Shown piece after piece: positions 52,001-61,745 of a DNA stretch of 64,000 nt. How positions within the stretch are numbered: the first letter of the stretch is position 1; the number at the start of each line of letters is the position of its first letter. The notes under the pieces are model-generated. The model worked only from the letters and a program-made list of their open reading frames with translations. It searched no databases and had not been told where the DNA came from. This DNA comes from Tridacna crocea. Taxonomy: Eukaryota > Mollusca > Bivalvia > Cardiida > Cardiidae. The stretch lies in contig OX031063.1 of the NCBI GenBank assembly GCA_943736015.1, positions 45,028,672 to 45,092,671 of the forward strand, given 5' to 3'. A program made the translations under genes and the position numbers.

Positions 52001-55000
52001 TGGTAACCAGCATTTTCTTCTTTTCCCTCAATGTCTTCAAAAGTCTTCTTCCTCATGGGCATCAAAAAGGTTAAAGAGGTCATGTCTCCAATGAGATACA
52101 ATGCCCCAACAAGAGCTATTCCCCATCAGAAGGAGTGTAGGAGAAGTAGCAATTGCTGGAACAATTACTCCTTTTTTCCAAAAAGCTTACAACTTAAGGC
52201 CTGTAAAAAATTCATACTTGAAATATGGATTATCCCTTTACCACACAATGATGACTTTTAATGCCCCTGGGAAACAAGCCTTTTGAAAACATAGTGGGAA
52301 AAGGAGAAAGTACTGGTAACCAGCTATTCTCCTTTTTCCACAAGTGTTTTCTACTCTAACAAGGAAAAATTGCACCGTTTGAGCCACTTTGAAATTGTCG
52401 TGTGCAAATGCTTTGAATTTGGACAAAGTTTAAACTGTGTTCGTCTGGTAAAGGGTTAATTTTGTCCGTAGCAAAGTCTAGCTACAAAAGGTTTGTAACA
52501 TAAGGTGATACTCTGTATGGATTACATATTGACTCTGTGATCTTTACCAAACAACAAAATTTTGGGGCTAGTCCAAATTGAAAGTAAATGCAGATGACAA
52601 AATAGATGTGACTCAAAAATTGAAATCTGATATGAGAAGGGTAGAAAAAATTGTTGAAAAAGGAGAAAATGCTGGTTACCAGCATTTTCTCCTTTTCCCA
52701 CAATGTTTTCAAATGCTTTTTTTCTTCTCATGTTTGTTAAAAGTCAGGTTTATGTGGTAAAGAGTTAATTGTGTTTATCATTTATACAGGCTGGTATTGA
52801 GGGTGGACAGTTGTCTATTGCCCTTGAACCTGAGGCTGCATCCCTTTTCTGTCAGTTGATCCCTACTGAAAAACTGATAGGATCTGATGGGTCCAAGTTT
52901 GCTGCAGCCAGCCCTGGTACAAAGTATATGGTTATAGACCTCGGAGGTAATGTTTTAGTATTTATATAGTCCTCAATCAACAGAATACTCAGATTTAATG
53001 ACCCTGCAAACATTGTGGACAAAGGAGAAAATGTTTGTTACAATCATTCAATCATTTTCAGGCAATGTTTTCCGCCCTTTCAGAGCCAAATCTCAAAATT
53101 TCAGCCCCAGATGAACATGTATATCATTGTATATATCTGAAATTTGAAGTGTACAACAAATCGAGTGTTGCAGAAATGTTGGGATTTGTTCTTGAAAGGC
53201 TAGAGAGCATTATGAGAAAAGGAGAACATGCTAATTAATACCTAGCAGTAGTCTTCTTTTCCCTCAATGTTTGCCACATTGTTTCCATAAGCCTTTTTTT
53301 TCCAGAAAGTCATTAACCCTTAACTCATTACCAAACGACAATATTTTGGGCTCGTCCAAATCGAAAGCATTTGCAGATGACAAAATAAAAGTGACTGACC
53401 ATTTGAAATGTGTTTTGGGAGGGGTAGAAAACATTGTGGGAAAAGGAGAAAATGCTGGTTACCAGCATTATCTCCTTTTCTCACAATGTTTTCCAAAGGC
53501 TTCTTTTTCAGGGTCGTCAAAAGTAGGGATTGTGTGGTAATGGGTTAAAGCACTGGAACCAATTTAACTTGTTTCTGTGGACAGTGTAGATCAAGATCAG
53601 ACTGCACAGAATGTGCAGCCTGATCTTGGATCTTTATGACCACTGTTTTGTTTCATATTCTGGCAAAAATAACCTTGGCACAGCAACATTGCAGATGTTT
53701 CTCCTATTTTAAAATGTCTCTTGTTTTGATTCAGCACTTCAACCCTTTCCCAAACAACAAACTTTTGGACTAGACCAAATTGAAAACATTTGCAGGCGAC
53801 GATTCAACTCTTGCTGAAAAGATGATTTCTGTCTATGATAGGGCAGAAAACATTGTGGGAAAAGGAGAAAATGCTTGTTACAAGCATTTTCTCCTTTTCC
53901 CACAATGTTTTCAAAAAGCTACTATTCTAGACCCGTAAAAACCAGGGAATGTTTGGGAAAGGGTTAAAAGAGTTTATTTCGTGAATAATCATGTATAAAC
54001 TAGGGTAGTTTATTTTACATTCTAACATGACATGTAATTTCGGCTTTATAAACACAGTCCAACAAAAGTGTGATGAATTCTGTTACTCTATGTAGAGTGA
54101 CACCATTTAATATAGAGTGATGTCATTCGGTGTAAAGTAAGTAAGTTATTTAATAGAATAAAGTCTACATCTGAGTTTTTACTCTAAGTATAAATTTGTT
54201 TCCCTTTGATTAAGTGTTGATCATGTTAGAATCGAAATAATCTTCTTTCTATCATGGTTTATCGTTCCCTAAACTACATTGTGAGTTATGAGGTGCAATT
54301 AATAAACAATTTGGGCTGTCACTCTCATGGATTATTTTTTGTGCCTCATAACTCACAGCTGTGGTTTATTCAATGATAAACCGCAATTGAAAGAAGATCA
54401 TTTCATAATTAACCAGTTAAACCAGCAGAGATTATTTTTGTATTTTGGTTGTGGGAATGAGGTTATGCTGAAGCAATTTTGATTTGAAATGTCAAGTATC
54501 ATAGTACTGTCACGATTATGATTAAAAATTAAACATTTTAGTTGGTGTGTAAGGCCTCTGGCCCATCATTCATAAATATATGTACAGATGAATGTAACAC
54601 GGGGAATGATGTGAAAAAAGAAGTTTTCTATCCTTTCAGAAACAAATCAAATTATTTCAGACAACTTTAAACTGTTGTCTGAAAATGCTTTTAATTTTGA
54701 CCAGTCTATACTTTTGTTAGGTGGCAGAGAGTTAACCCATTACCACACAATCCCTACTTCTGATGACCCAAAGAAAGAAGCCTTTGGAAAACATTGTGAG
54801 AAAAGGAAAAAATGCTGGTAACCAGCATTTTCTCCTCTTCCCACAATGTTTTCTACTATTCACAAAACAAATTTTCAGTCACTTTTATTTTGTCATCTGT
54901 AAATGCTTTCTATTTGGACACGCCTAAAATATTGTTGTTTGATAATGAGTTAAATCTCCATTTCCCAAGCATCGCTGAAATAAACTGTTGTTTTACAGGG

Positions 55001-56059
55001 GGAACTGCTGATATAACAGTACATGAAAGAGAAGCTGATGGTGGACTGAAAGAGGTACATAAAGCAAGTGGAGGGGCATGGGGAGGAATAAAGGTAGATG
55101 AGGAGTTCTATCAATTATTGATTGCTATTATCGGTGCACCTGTTTTCAAAAAATTCTGTGATGAAAATAAATCGGATCAACTGGATTTGCAGCGGGAACT
55201 TGAAACAAAAAAACGTACAATAACACCATCTGTAACAGGTAAAATTACAGTGAAAGTACCAGTCGCTATTGCTAGGACATACGAGGAGGAAATGGGTGAG
55301 ACGATAAAAGAAGCGATTGCAAATTCTCCTTATGAAGGAAAAATCACCTGGTTAAATGACAAGCTCAGAATTGATGCTGATCTTTTTAAAAGTTTGTTTA
55401 CATCATGTACTGACAAAATTTGCCGCCATATAAGGGAACTTCTAAAAAAGCCTGGAGTGCTAGGAACCAAAATTTTCTTAATGGTGGGTGGATTCTCCGA
55501 GTCAGCCATGGTGCAAGATGCTGTAACAAAATGTATTCGACAAATATTACCGGACAGTAAAATTATCATACCAGAGGATGCTGGTATTACGGTACTTAAA
55601 GGAGCTGTTATATTTGGTCATCGTCCAATATCAATAACCCATAGAGTTTCTAAATATACTTATGGCATAAATATATCCCCTCCATTTGACGCAAAAAAGC
55701 ATCCAGATGACCACAAAGTATCTGTTGATGGTTTTGAACGTTGTAGAGATGTATTTAAGCAATACATTCAAGAAGGGGATTCTATACAAGTTGGGGAGGC
55801 CAAGTCAGGCAGACATATTACCTTAAAGCCAAACCAGAGAGAAATGTTATTAAAGATTTTTGCAACACCAAAACATGACCCAAATTTTGTTGATGAGGAT
55901 GACTGTGAATTTCTTGGTAATGTTGTTGTCAATTTACCTGACAGTGACGAAAGGATAAAAGTAGAAGTTAGAATGATGTTTGGTGAAACTGAACTGGCTG
56001 TAGAGGCAGAGGAATTGTACAAAAACACAAAGACAAGGGCTTATTTTGACTTTTTATGA
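48754..56059 (+). CDS. HSPA12A-like: HSPA12-like HSP70-family ATPase, paralog B (four coding exons)
   Basis: Exons 48754-49086, 49842-50057, 52790-52946 and 54999-56059 join to 1767 nt, 588 residues. Motifs are intact and at nearly the same positions as paralog A: VVAIDFGTTFSGYAF at 17-31, FILTVPAIW near 161-169, ALEPEAAS at 194-201, DLGGGTAD at 233-240, LMVGGFSE at 396-403, ending RAYFDFL. The terminal exon is two codons longer than in A: a two-residue deletion before the adenosine motif is outweighed by a four-residue gain after it (KCIRQILPDSK). Proteins A and B are clearly similar along their length but differ at many positions and in codon choice, so the duplication is not recent. A CTTTTCAG acceptor at 48730, 23 bp before the ATG, implies a 5' UTR intron. 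The function is inferred as for A, and the two could differ in induction or tissue. Confidence 0.94.
49160..49255. mobile_element. M221 hairpin with mirrored stem changes, intron 1 of HSPA12-like B
   Basis: Arms ATTGTGCAAAAAGAAG and CTTCTTTTTGCACAAT pair fully, although both differ from the common TGGGAAAAGGAG stem. The outer ends are decayed. Confidence 0.75.
49323..49560 (+). mobile_element. tRNA-derived SINE candidate
   Basis: CATAGCTCATTTGATAGTGC fits a tRNA A-box region and GCTGGTTCTATCCC a B box 40 bp later. A body with AAAGCAGCCAGTG follows, shared with the candidate at 690. Confidence 0.55.
49570..49803 (+). mobile_element. M221 element, intron 1 of HSPA12-like B
   Basis: Stem arms TTGTAGGAAAAGG and CTTTTCCTACAA carry mirrored changes. 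Ends about 40 bp before exon 2; the right TTAA is decayed. Confidence 0.85.
49842..50057 (+). CDS. HSPA12-like B, coding exon 2
   Basis: 72 codons between ATCTTTCAG and GTGAGC, phase 0 on both sides. Encodes CLRDTEMEDDKGR, VIRYLKGHLFELLEKRG, ILTVPAIW and AKQFMREAASE. Confidence 0.93.
50083..50265. mobile_element. Palindromic element, family B, intron 2 of HSPA12-like B
   Basis: Begins 26 bp after the exon 2 donor. Ends TTTTCACCAACGATTCTTGA and GAATGGTTGGTGAATACAG; the inner palindrome is partly deleted. Confidence 0.8.
50595..50821 (-). mobile_element. M221 element, intron 2 of HSPA12-like B
   Basis: About 219 bp between TGAA and TTAA, hairpin nearly perfect. A decayed fragment of another copy is at 50335-50410. 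Confidence 0.88.
51027..51256 (+). mobile_element. M221 element, intron 2 of HSPA12-like B
   Basis: Ends CCCATTACCACACAATCCC and GGTAATGAGTTAA with a nearly complete hairpin. Confidence 0.88.
51265..51492 (-). mobile_element. M221 element, intron 2 of HSPA12-like B
   Basis: TTAA-flanked, opposite orientation to the copy ending 9 bp before it. Hairpin diverged on the right arm. Confidence 0.85.
51645..51869 (-). mobile_element. M221 element sharing a TTAA with its neighbour
   Basis: 217 bp between TTAA 51645-51648 and 51866-51869. The second TTAA is also the start of the next copy. Confidence 0.87.
51866..52074 (-). mobile_element. M221 element, shortened, abutting the previous copy
   Basis: Starts at the shared TTAA and ends AAAGGTTAA at 52071-52074, having lost part of the right flank. 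Hairpin centre GCTGGTAACCAGC. Confidence 0.82.
52230..52459 (+). mobile_element. M221 element, intron 2 of HSPA12-like B
   Basis: Ends TTATCCCTTTACCACAC and GGTAAAGGGTTAA. Hairpin slightly shortened. Confidence 0.86.
52538..52768 (-). mobile_element. M221 element directly before exon 3 of HSPA12-like B
   Basis: Ends GGTAAAGAGTTAA at 52768, leaving 21 bp (including TTTATACAG) before the exon. Confidence 0.87.
52790..52946 (+). CDS. HSPA12-like B, coding exon 3
   Basis: 157 nt from GCTGGTATTG after TTTATACAG to the GTAATG donor, ending in phase 1 inside the phosphate-2 motif. Encodes LSIALEPEAASLFCQLIP and KYMVIDLG. An M221 copy ends 21 bp upstream of its first base. Confidence 0.93.
52985..53317. 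mobile_element. Decayed M221 remnants, intron 3 of HSPA12-like B
   Basis: Pieces such as ACATTGTGGACAAAGGAGAAA and GAAAGGCTAGAGAGC are recognisable, but ends and hairpin are broken. Confidence 0.55.
53320..53548 (-). mobile_element. M221 element, intron 3 of HSPA12-like B
   Basis: Exactly 221 bp between TTAA 53320-53323 and 53545-53548, good hairpin. Confidence 0.91.
53576..53636. repeat. Palindromic repeat, family G, partial
   Basis: GACAGTGTAGATCAAGATCA pairs with CTGATCTTGGATC around TGCACAGAATGTGCA. Confidence 0.75.
53739..53967 (-). mobile_element. M221 element, intron 3 of HSPA12-like B
   Basis: 221 bp between TCAA (decayed TTAA) and TTAA 53964-53967. The centre has changed on both sides to GCTTGTTACAAGC, a fully mirrored substitution. 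Confidence 0.91.
54233..54405. repeat. Inverted-repeat element, family I
   Basis: AATAATCTTCTTTCTATCAT with inverse AATTGAAAGAAGATCATTT, and GTGAGTTATGAGGTGCAAT with GTGCCTCATAACTCAC. It lies in intron 3 of HSPA12-like B. Confidence 0.82.
54617..54953 (+). mobile_element. M221 half copy followed by a full M221 element
   Basis: A decayed 3' half (54617-54735) ends at TTAA 54732-54735, which is also the left site of a full copy ending TTAA 54950-54953. The latter ends 45 bp before exon 4. Confidence 0.82.
54999..56059 (+). CDS. HSPA12-like B, terminal coding exon
   Basis: Starts after TTTTACAG, completes GGGTADITVHE and runs to TGA at 56057-56059. It covers the rest of the ATPase fold. The frame stays open upstream into intronic M221 sequence (to 54812), but the conserved acceptor and the paralog set the exon start at 54999. 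Confidence 0.95.
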
Positions 56060-56084
56060 ATTTATCTTTTTCTACAATCTAGCT

Positions 56085-56689
56085 TTTTAACCTTCTACCA
56101 CACACTCCTGACTTTAAATGATCATGAAAGAGAAAGTATTGAAAAAGATTGTAAGTAGAGTAGAAAATGTTGCTCTCTAGCATCATCTCCTTTTCTCACA
56201 TTTTCCACCCATTCAAAGACAAACACATATATAAGCATCATAAGCAGTCTTTTTAGTACTATAATATTTATATATTTATGAAACTTCAAAGAATGATATC
56301 ATTCAGATTATGCGGATAGTTTCATTATAGGGCTCATGTGTAAGTCAAGTACACAATTACTCAGTTCAATTAAAAGCATGACGCTCCTTGTATTTTTTTA
56401 TCACTAGATTCCATGTAGAAAAAGGAGAAAATGATTGTAACCAGCTGGCTTTACACTTTATGGAAAATCAGCCTAAGTTGTATTCAGCAGGTCAGGGATA
56501 AAATCTGGCTTTTTGAAGCTTTGTTGAAAATGTACATACAATCATGTATAATGAATGTACTTTGATTTTAGAGACAATAAAGAATAAGAGGTACCTACTA
56601 TTTATTTTAATACTTATCCAGAGAACAGTGTGGTAAATTGAGAGAATGTTAGTTTTGAGTAATTTTTAGTCTACTACCGGCGAAGACGG
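56085..56689. other. 3' flank of HSPA12-like B
   Basis: Decayed M221 scraps at 56090-56220 and 56400-56450 and the AATAAA noted separately. No other gene. Confidence 0.6.
56576..56581 (+). promoter_or_regulatory. Candidate polyadenylation signal for HSPA12-like B
   Basis: AATAAA about 515 bp after the stop codon, the first canonical hexamer seen downstream. The cleavage site cannot be verified from sequence alone. Confidence 0.35.
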
Positions 56690-59645
56690 AGGGGACTTTA
56701 AGTTTGCACTCCCTCCGTCTGTCCATCTGTCAGTCTGTCTGTCAGTCCGGCAGATCAGTTTTCCGGACTTTTTTTCTAAACACTGGCAGATATTGAGCTG
56801 ATTTTTGGTGGGTAAGTCAAACATGATGACTTACAGATCAAGTTCGAGTTTCGTTCTGGTCTACTGATTTTTAACGAAATAACGGGCCTTGGACTTAGTA
56901 ATTTTCAAGGATAAAACAGTTTTCCAGACTTTTTTTCTGAATGCTGGCAGATGTTGAGCTGATTTTTCAAGGATAGGTCAACCACCATGACTTACAGATC
57001 AAGTTCGAGTTTTGTTTCGGTCTACCAATTTTTAATGAAATTACAGGCCTTGAAGTTAGTAATTTTCTCGTAAAAAACAGTTTTCAGGACTTTCTTTAGC
57101 TCACCTGAACACGAAGTGCTCATGGTGAGCTTTTGTGATCGCCCAATGTCCTTTGTGCGTTGTGCGTCGTCCACAATTTCTTTAAACATCTCCTCCTCCT
57201 TAACCACTGAGCCAATCTTGATGAAACTTCGCAGGGATGTTCCTTGGGTGAAGCGCTACCAAAGTTGTTCAAGAGATTAAATTCCACTCATAACTCTGGT
57301 TGCCATGGCAACCAAAAGGAAAAAAATGGCAAATTCTTTGAAAATCTTCTCTGAAACTAGAAGGCGTAGAGCTTTGATATTTGGTATGTAGCATCTCCTA
57401 GTGGACATCTACCAAGATTGTTCATAAGATGTCCCTGGGGTCAAAACTGGCCACGCCCCAGGGGTCACAAGTTTGAAACATAAGAACAAAGAAGGAAAAT
57501 TTAAAATAATTCTTCTCTGAAACTAGAAGGTGCAGGTTTTTGATATTTGATATACAGCATTTCCTAGTGGACCTCTACCAAGATTGTTCTTTATGATGTC
57601 CCTGGGGTCAAAACTGGCCCCACCCTGGGGTCACAAGTTTGAAACATAGAAATAAAGAAGGAAAACTTTGAAATTCTTCGCCTCTGAAACTAGAAGATGT
57701 AGAGCTTTGATATTTGGTAAGTAGGATCTCCTAGTGGAGTTCTACAATGTTTGTTCATATAATGTCCCTGGGGTCAAAACTGGCCCTGCCCCGTGGGTCA
57801 CAAGTTCGAAACATAGGAACAAAGAAGGAAAACTTTAAAAATCTTCCTCTCCAAAACTGGAAGGAGTAGAGCTTTGATATTTGGTGTGTAGCATTTCCTA
57901 GTGGACCTCTACCAAGTTTGTTCATATGATGCCCCAGGGGTCAAAACTGGCCCTGCCCCCGGGGTCACAAGTTTGAACATAGGAACAAAGAAGAAAAACT
58001 TTAAAATTCTTCTTCTCTGAAACTGGAAGGTTTAGAGCTTTGATATTTTGTATGAAGCATCTCCTAGTAAACCTCTTCCAAGTTTGTTCATATGATGCCC
58101 CTGGGGTCCAAACTGGCCCTGCCCAATGGGTCACAAGTTCGAACATGGGAAAAAAAGGAAAACTTTAAAATTCTTCTTCTTTGAAACCAGAAGGTGTTGA
58201 GCTTTGATATTTGGTGTAAAGCCTCTCCTAGTGGATTTGTGCCAAGTTTATTCATATGATGCCCCTGGGGTCATAATTGGCCCAGCCCCGAGGGTCACAA
58301 GTTTAAATATGGGAACTAAAAAGGAAAAATTAAAAATTTTTCTTCTCTGAACATAGAAGGTGTAGAGCTTTGATATTTGGTATGTAGCATCTACTAGTGG
58401 ACCTGTAACAAGTTTGTTTATAAAATGCCCCAGGGGTCAAAACTTGCCCTGCCCAGGGGGTCACAAGTTCTAAACATAGGAACAAACAAGGAAAGCTTTG
58501 AAATTCTTCTCAGAGCTTTGATATTTGATATGTAGTGAACATTATCTAAGTTTATTAGCCCTCCCGAGCACATCATATTCAATGAAGTGAAAATTGAGTC
58601 ACCTTGGGTCATAAACTAGGTTACTATGTTAAATTAAAGAAATACCTTGTGGGCACTGTACATAGAGGCCACATTTTCTTGCTCAGCTGACTTGAAAATT
58701 AGTCAGAATGTTTGTCTTGACAAAATCTCACATGAGACTGCATTTAGTGCTTGTCTTGAGTATAACTTTGTCATCTCAAGTCATAACCACTTCGAACTTG
58801 GTATGCATGTTTGTTGCAATATCACTGAGTATTGTGTGCAAGAACAGTAACTCTACCTAGCACAGATTTTGAGTAATTCCACTTTGATATTTATTTTTAC
58901 AGTATTTCTTGCTTGTCCAGAATGGAACTGTGAAGTCTCAAGTCAAATTGACTTGAGACTTGGTGAACATGTTTGTTGTATTGCCTGCCCTGAGCAACTG
59001 TTATACCTCCTCGACAACTGCCGGTGGGATGGGCATATGTTGCGACAATTTGTTTCATTATCATTTGGCCTTGAACCTCAATATTTGATATTTATCTTCA
59101 TTGTAGACCTTTACTGCTTAGTACTCAGGAGAGCGATATAGGACCATCATGGTCCTCTTGTTCTTAACACTGGGAGATACTGAGCTGATTTTTGGAGGAT
59201 AAGTCAACAACCCAGACTTACAGATTAAGTTTGAGTTTCATTCCGTCTACTGATTTTTAACGAAATTACGGGCCTTTGACTTAGCAATTTTCACGGAAAA
59301 AACTGTTTTACGGATTTTTCTCTAAACACTGGGAGACATTGAGCTGATTTTTGGAGGATAAGTCACTCACCATGACTTACAGATCAAGTTTGAGTTTCGT
59401 TCCCGTCTACTGATTTTTAACGAAATTATGGGCCTTGGACTTAGGAATTAAAAAAAGAAAACAGTTTTCCGAACTTGTTTTCTAAACGATGGTGGATATT
59501 GACCCAACTTTTGCTTTGTAGGTAAACAGGCATAAAGTTCAACTTTCGTTCCACTCCACTGATTTTTCACAGATTTACGGCCCTTGGACTTTGAAATTTT
59601 CATTGATAAAACAGTTTTCCACACTTTTTTTCTAAACCCTCATAC
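56690..59645. mobile_element. Long element with 161-bp units, split by a second long element
   Basis: Head CCGGCGAAGACGGAGGGGAC with inverse CACTCCCTCCGTCTG, then units starting CAGTTTTCC at 56756, 56917 and near 57077 (161-bp spacing). The series is interrupted at 57095-59162 and resumes with AACACTGGGAGATACTGAGC, continuing to about 59645. Confidence 0.8.
57095..59162 (+). mobile_element. 2.07-kb AGCTCACC...GGTCCTCTTGTT element nested in the 161-bp array
   Basis: Head TTTAGCTCACCTGAACACGA, internal 150-170 bp units as at 41650-44910, then ACTAGGTTACTATG-type units, tail GAGAGCGATATAGGACCATC and ATGGTCCTCTTGTT. The tail hairpin GGACCAT/ATGGTCC is a mirrored version of the usual GGGCCAT/ATGGCCC. 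Confidence 0.82.
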
Positions 59646-60101
59646 ATATTCACTTCATTATACACCTGCATGTTCGTCTGTCTGTGTGTCTGTCTGTGTA
59701 CAAAGTACTAGCAATTTTGTGTCGTAAACTTCTCCCACAGTTTTCCTTCAATTGTATTGAAACTATGTACATATATTGGATATATATTGAAGATTTGCAA
59801 GATGCAATTTTTAAGTTTCAACTCCCCCTGGTCGAGGAATTATCTACCCTTGAACTTGACACTTTCTTCTGTCAAAGGGCTGGGGGGCGTGTTTGGTCAT
59901 ATTCAGTGACAGCTCTGGTTTAAATAATTAAATTATAACACTTATACACAGTAAGCTGGTACCTCTCGTTGGTACACACCTGCTGATGATAAGGTCATGG
60001 TCATCTCACAAGTTAAAGGTAATATTTCTGAAAATTTGCTTTTACAGGGGCAATTGTGTTTCACAAACACGTCTTTGTAAAACTTCTGCAATGAACTTAC
60101 T
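59646..60101. other. Intergenic stretch without recognised features
   Basis: A short (TGTC)n-like run near 59675-59697 and AT-rich DNA. A 79-codon frame at 59684-59923 resembles nothing known to me. Confidence 0.55.
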
Positions 60102-60330
60102 TTAACCCTTTCCCAAACAATCCCTGGTTTTTACGGGTCAAGAATAGAAGCCTTTTGAAAACATTGTGAGAAAAGGAGAAAATGCTGGTAACCAGCATTT
60201 TCTCCTTTTCCCACAATGTTTTCTATCCTATCATATAGAAAAATCATCTTTTCAGCAACTATTAATTTGTCATCTGCAAAATGCTTTCAATGTAGTCTGG
60301 TCCAAAATTTGCCGTTTGGGAAAGGGTTAA
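60102..60330 (+). mobile_element. M221 element
   Basis: Exactly 221 bp between TTAA sites, hairpin nearly perfect, same subgroup as 25109, 44937 and 53739. Confidence 0.92.
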
Positions 60331-60572
60331 CATGAAAAGTGCTTATATATTTGACTTTCGTTAAAGCATTACATACAAAGACAGACATGATGCTTATAAC
60401 TCTGAAAGTGGGTCAAATACCTTCTTTCTCCTCCACAGGGTTTTACAACTATACCTGCCTGCAATATATACGACCATTAAGGGACTCCGTATTGCTATGC
60501 AATACAATCAGAATGCTTGTTCTATTTGCCATTGTGGTGTGTGTTTTTCTGTTTGAATTTTAAGATTGATAG

Positions 60573-60803
60573 CTAAACCCTTTACTAAACAGTCCCTGGT
60601 TGACAAAATGTTAATCTTGTCCAAATTGAAAGCGCTTGCAGACAAACCTTTTAGGGTGATTGAAATGGTGCCATCTTGCTTTGATGGCATAGAAAACATT
60701 GTGGAAAAATGGAGAAAATGCATTTTCTCCTTTTCCCACAATGTTTTTAAAAGGCCTTTTCTACAGGGACATAAAAACCCAGGATTGTTTGGTAAAGTGT
60801 TTA
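60573..60803 (-). mobile_element. M221 copy with shortened hairpin
   Basis: Ends CCCTTTACTAAAC and TTTGGTAAAGTG. The hairpin is reduced to GAGAAAATGCATTTTCTC. Confidence 0.8.
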
Positions 60804-60814
60804 TAAAATTGTCT

Positions 60815-61018
60815 TTGACCCTTCAGCACATATTTCCAAGTTTAAACAACCCTGAGGAAAAAGTTGTTTCAAAATATAAAGGAGAAAACACTTGTAACCA
60901 ATATTTACTGCTTTATCCAAAGTGTTTTCTACCCTGTGCGATGATTAAAACGTCATCTGCAATTGTCCTGGCTTTTGGACAACTCCAAATATTTTGTTTT
61001 TGTTGGGTAAAGAGTTAA
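60815..61018 (+). mobile_element. M221 copy, decayed
   Basis: GACCCTTCAGCAC through GGGTAAAGAGTTAA with a broken hairpin. Confidence 0.7.
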
Positions 61019-61325
61019 TTCATAATTGATACTTGAAAGTGATAATGTTATACATGTACATGTACAATTATGTCTTATGTATACATATGTATTGTTAATG
61101 ATTAATTTTATTCAAATGGAATGGTGGTGTTTAATTGAAAGCTGGCCCAGTGATGGAAAGCTGGCCCAGAAAATTACTTTTACAGCATTGCTAGGATTAT
61201 CTTTCTCATTATTCACTCACATTCAAAGGATAGAATTATGCAGATCCAAGACACACTTTCATGAATTTATGCAGATATGCAGGCATCAGCAATGTATTTA
61301 CTATCTAAAGTTACTGTACATGTAC

Positions 61326-61745
61326 TTTTTAGCTCACCTGAGCAACATGCTCAAGGGGAGCTTGTAGGATCACCCGGTGACCGTCGTGCGTCGTCAACAA
61401 TTCTTTGGACATCAACTCCTCCTAAACCGTTGGGCCTCTTTGGACCAAACTAGTTCACAGAATTTGATTCCATCAAAAACTCTGGTTGCCATGGCAACCA
61501 AATGGAATTTTGTAAGAAGTTCTTCCAAAATCTTCTCTGAAACCGCAGGTCAGATTTTGATTTAATTTCACAGTGATATTCCTTCGGTGACCCTTTTCAA
61601 AAATTGTTTGCAAAATTTTGATCCGTCAAGAAACATGGCTCTGGAGAGTGGGGGCTACTTGCTTTATACAGAAATGAAGAAATTCTTGAAAATTCTTCTT
61701 CTCTTCACCAATGGTCAGACTTTGGAATAATTTCACAGAGATATT
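61326..61745 (+). mobile_element. AGCTCACC-headed long element, 3' truncated
   Basis: Head TTTTAGCTCACCTGAGCAAC, interior ATTCCTTCGGTGACCC units. It stops at a (GATA)n tract, 61748-61766. Confidence 0.72.

Noticed and set aside
54812-54998. Upstream extension of the HSPA12-like B last exon
   Set aside because: The added residues translate an intronic M221 element. The acceptor at 54998 and the identical junction in paralog A define the exon.
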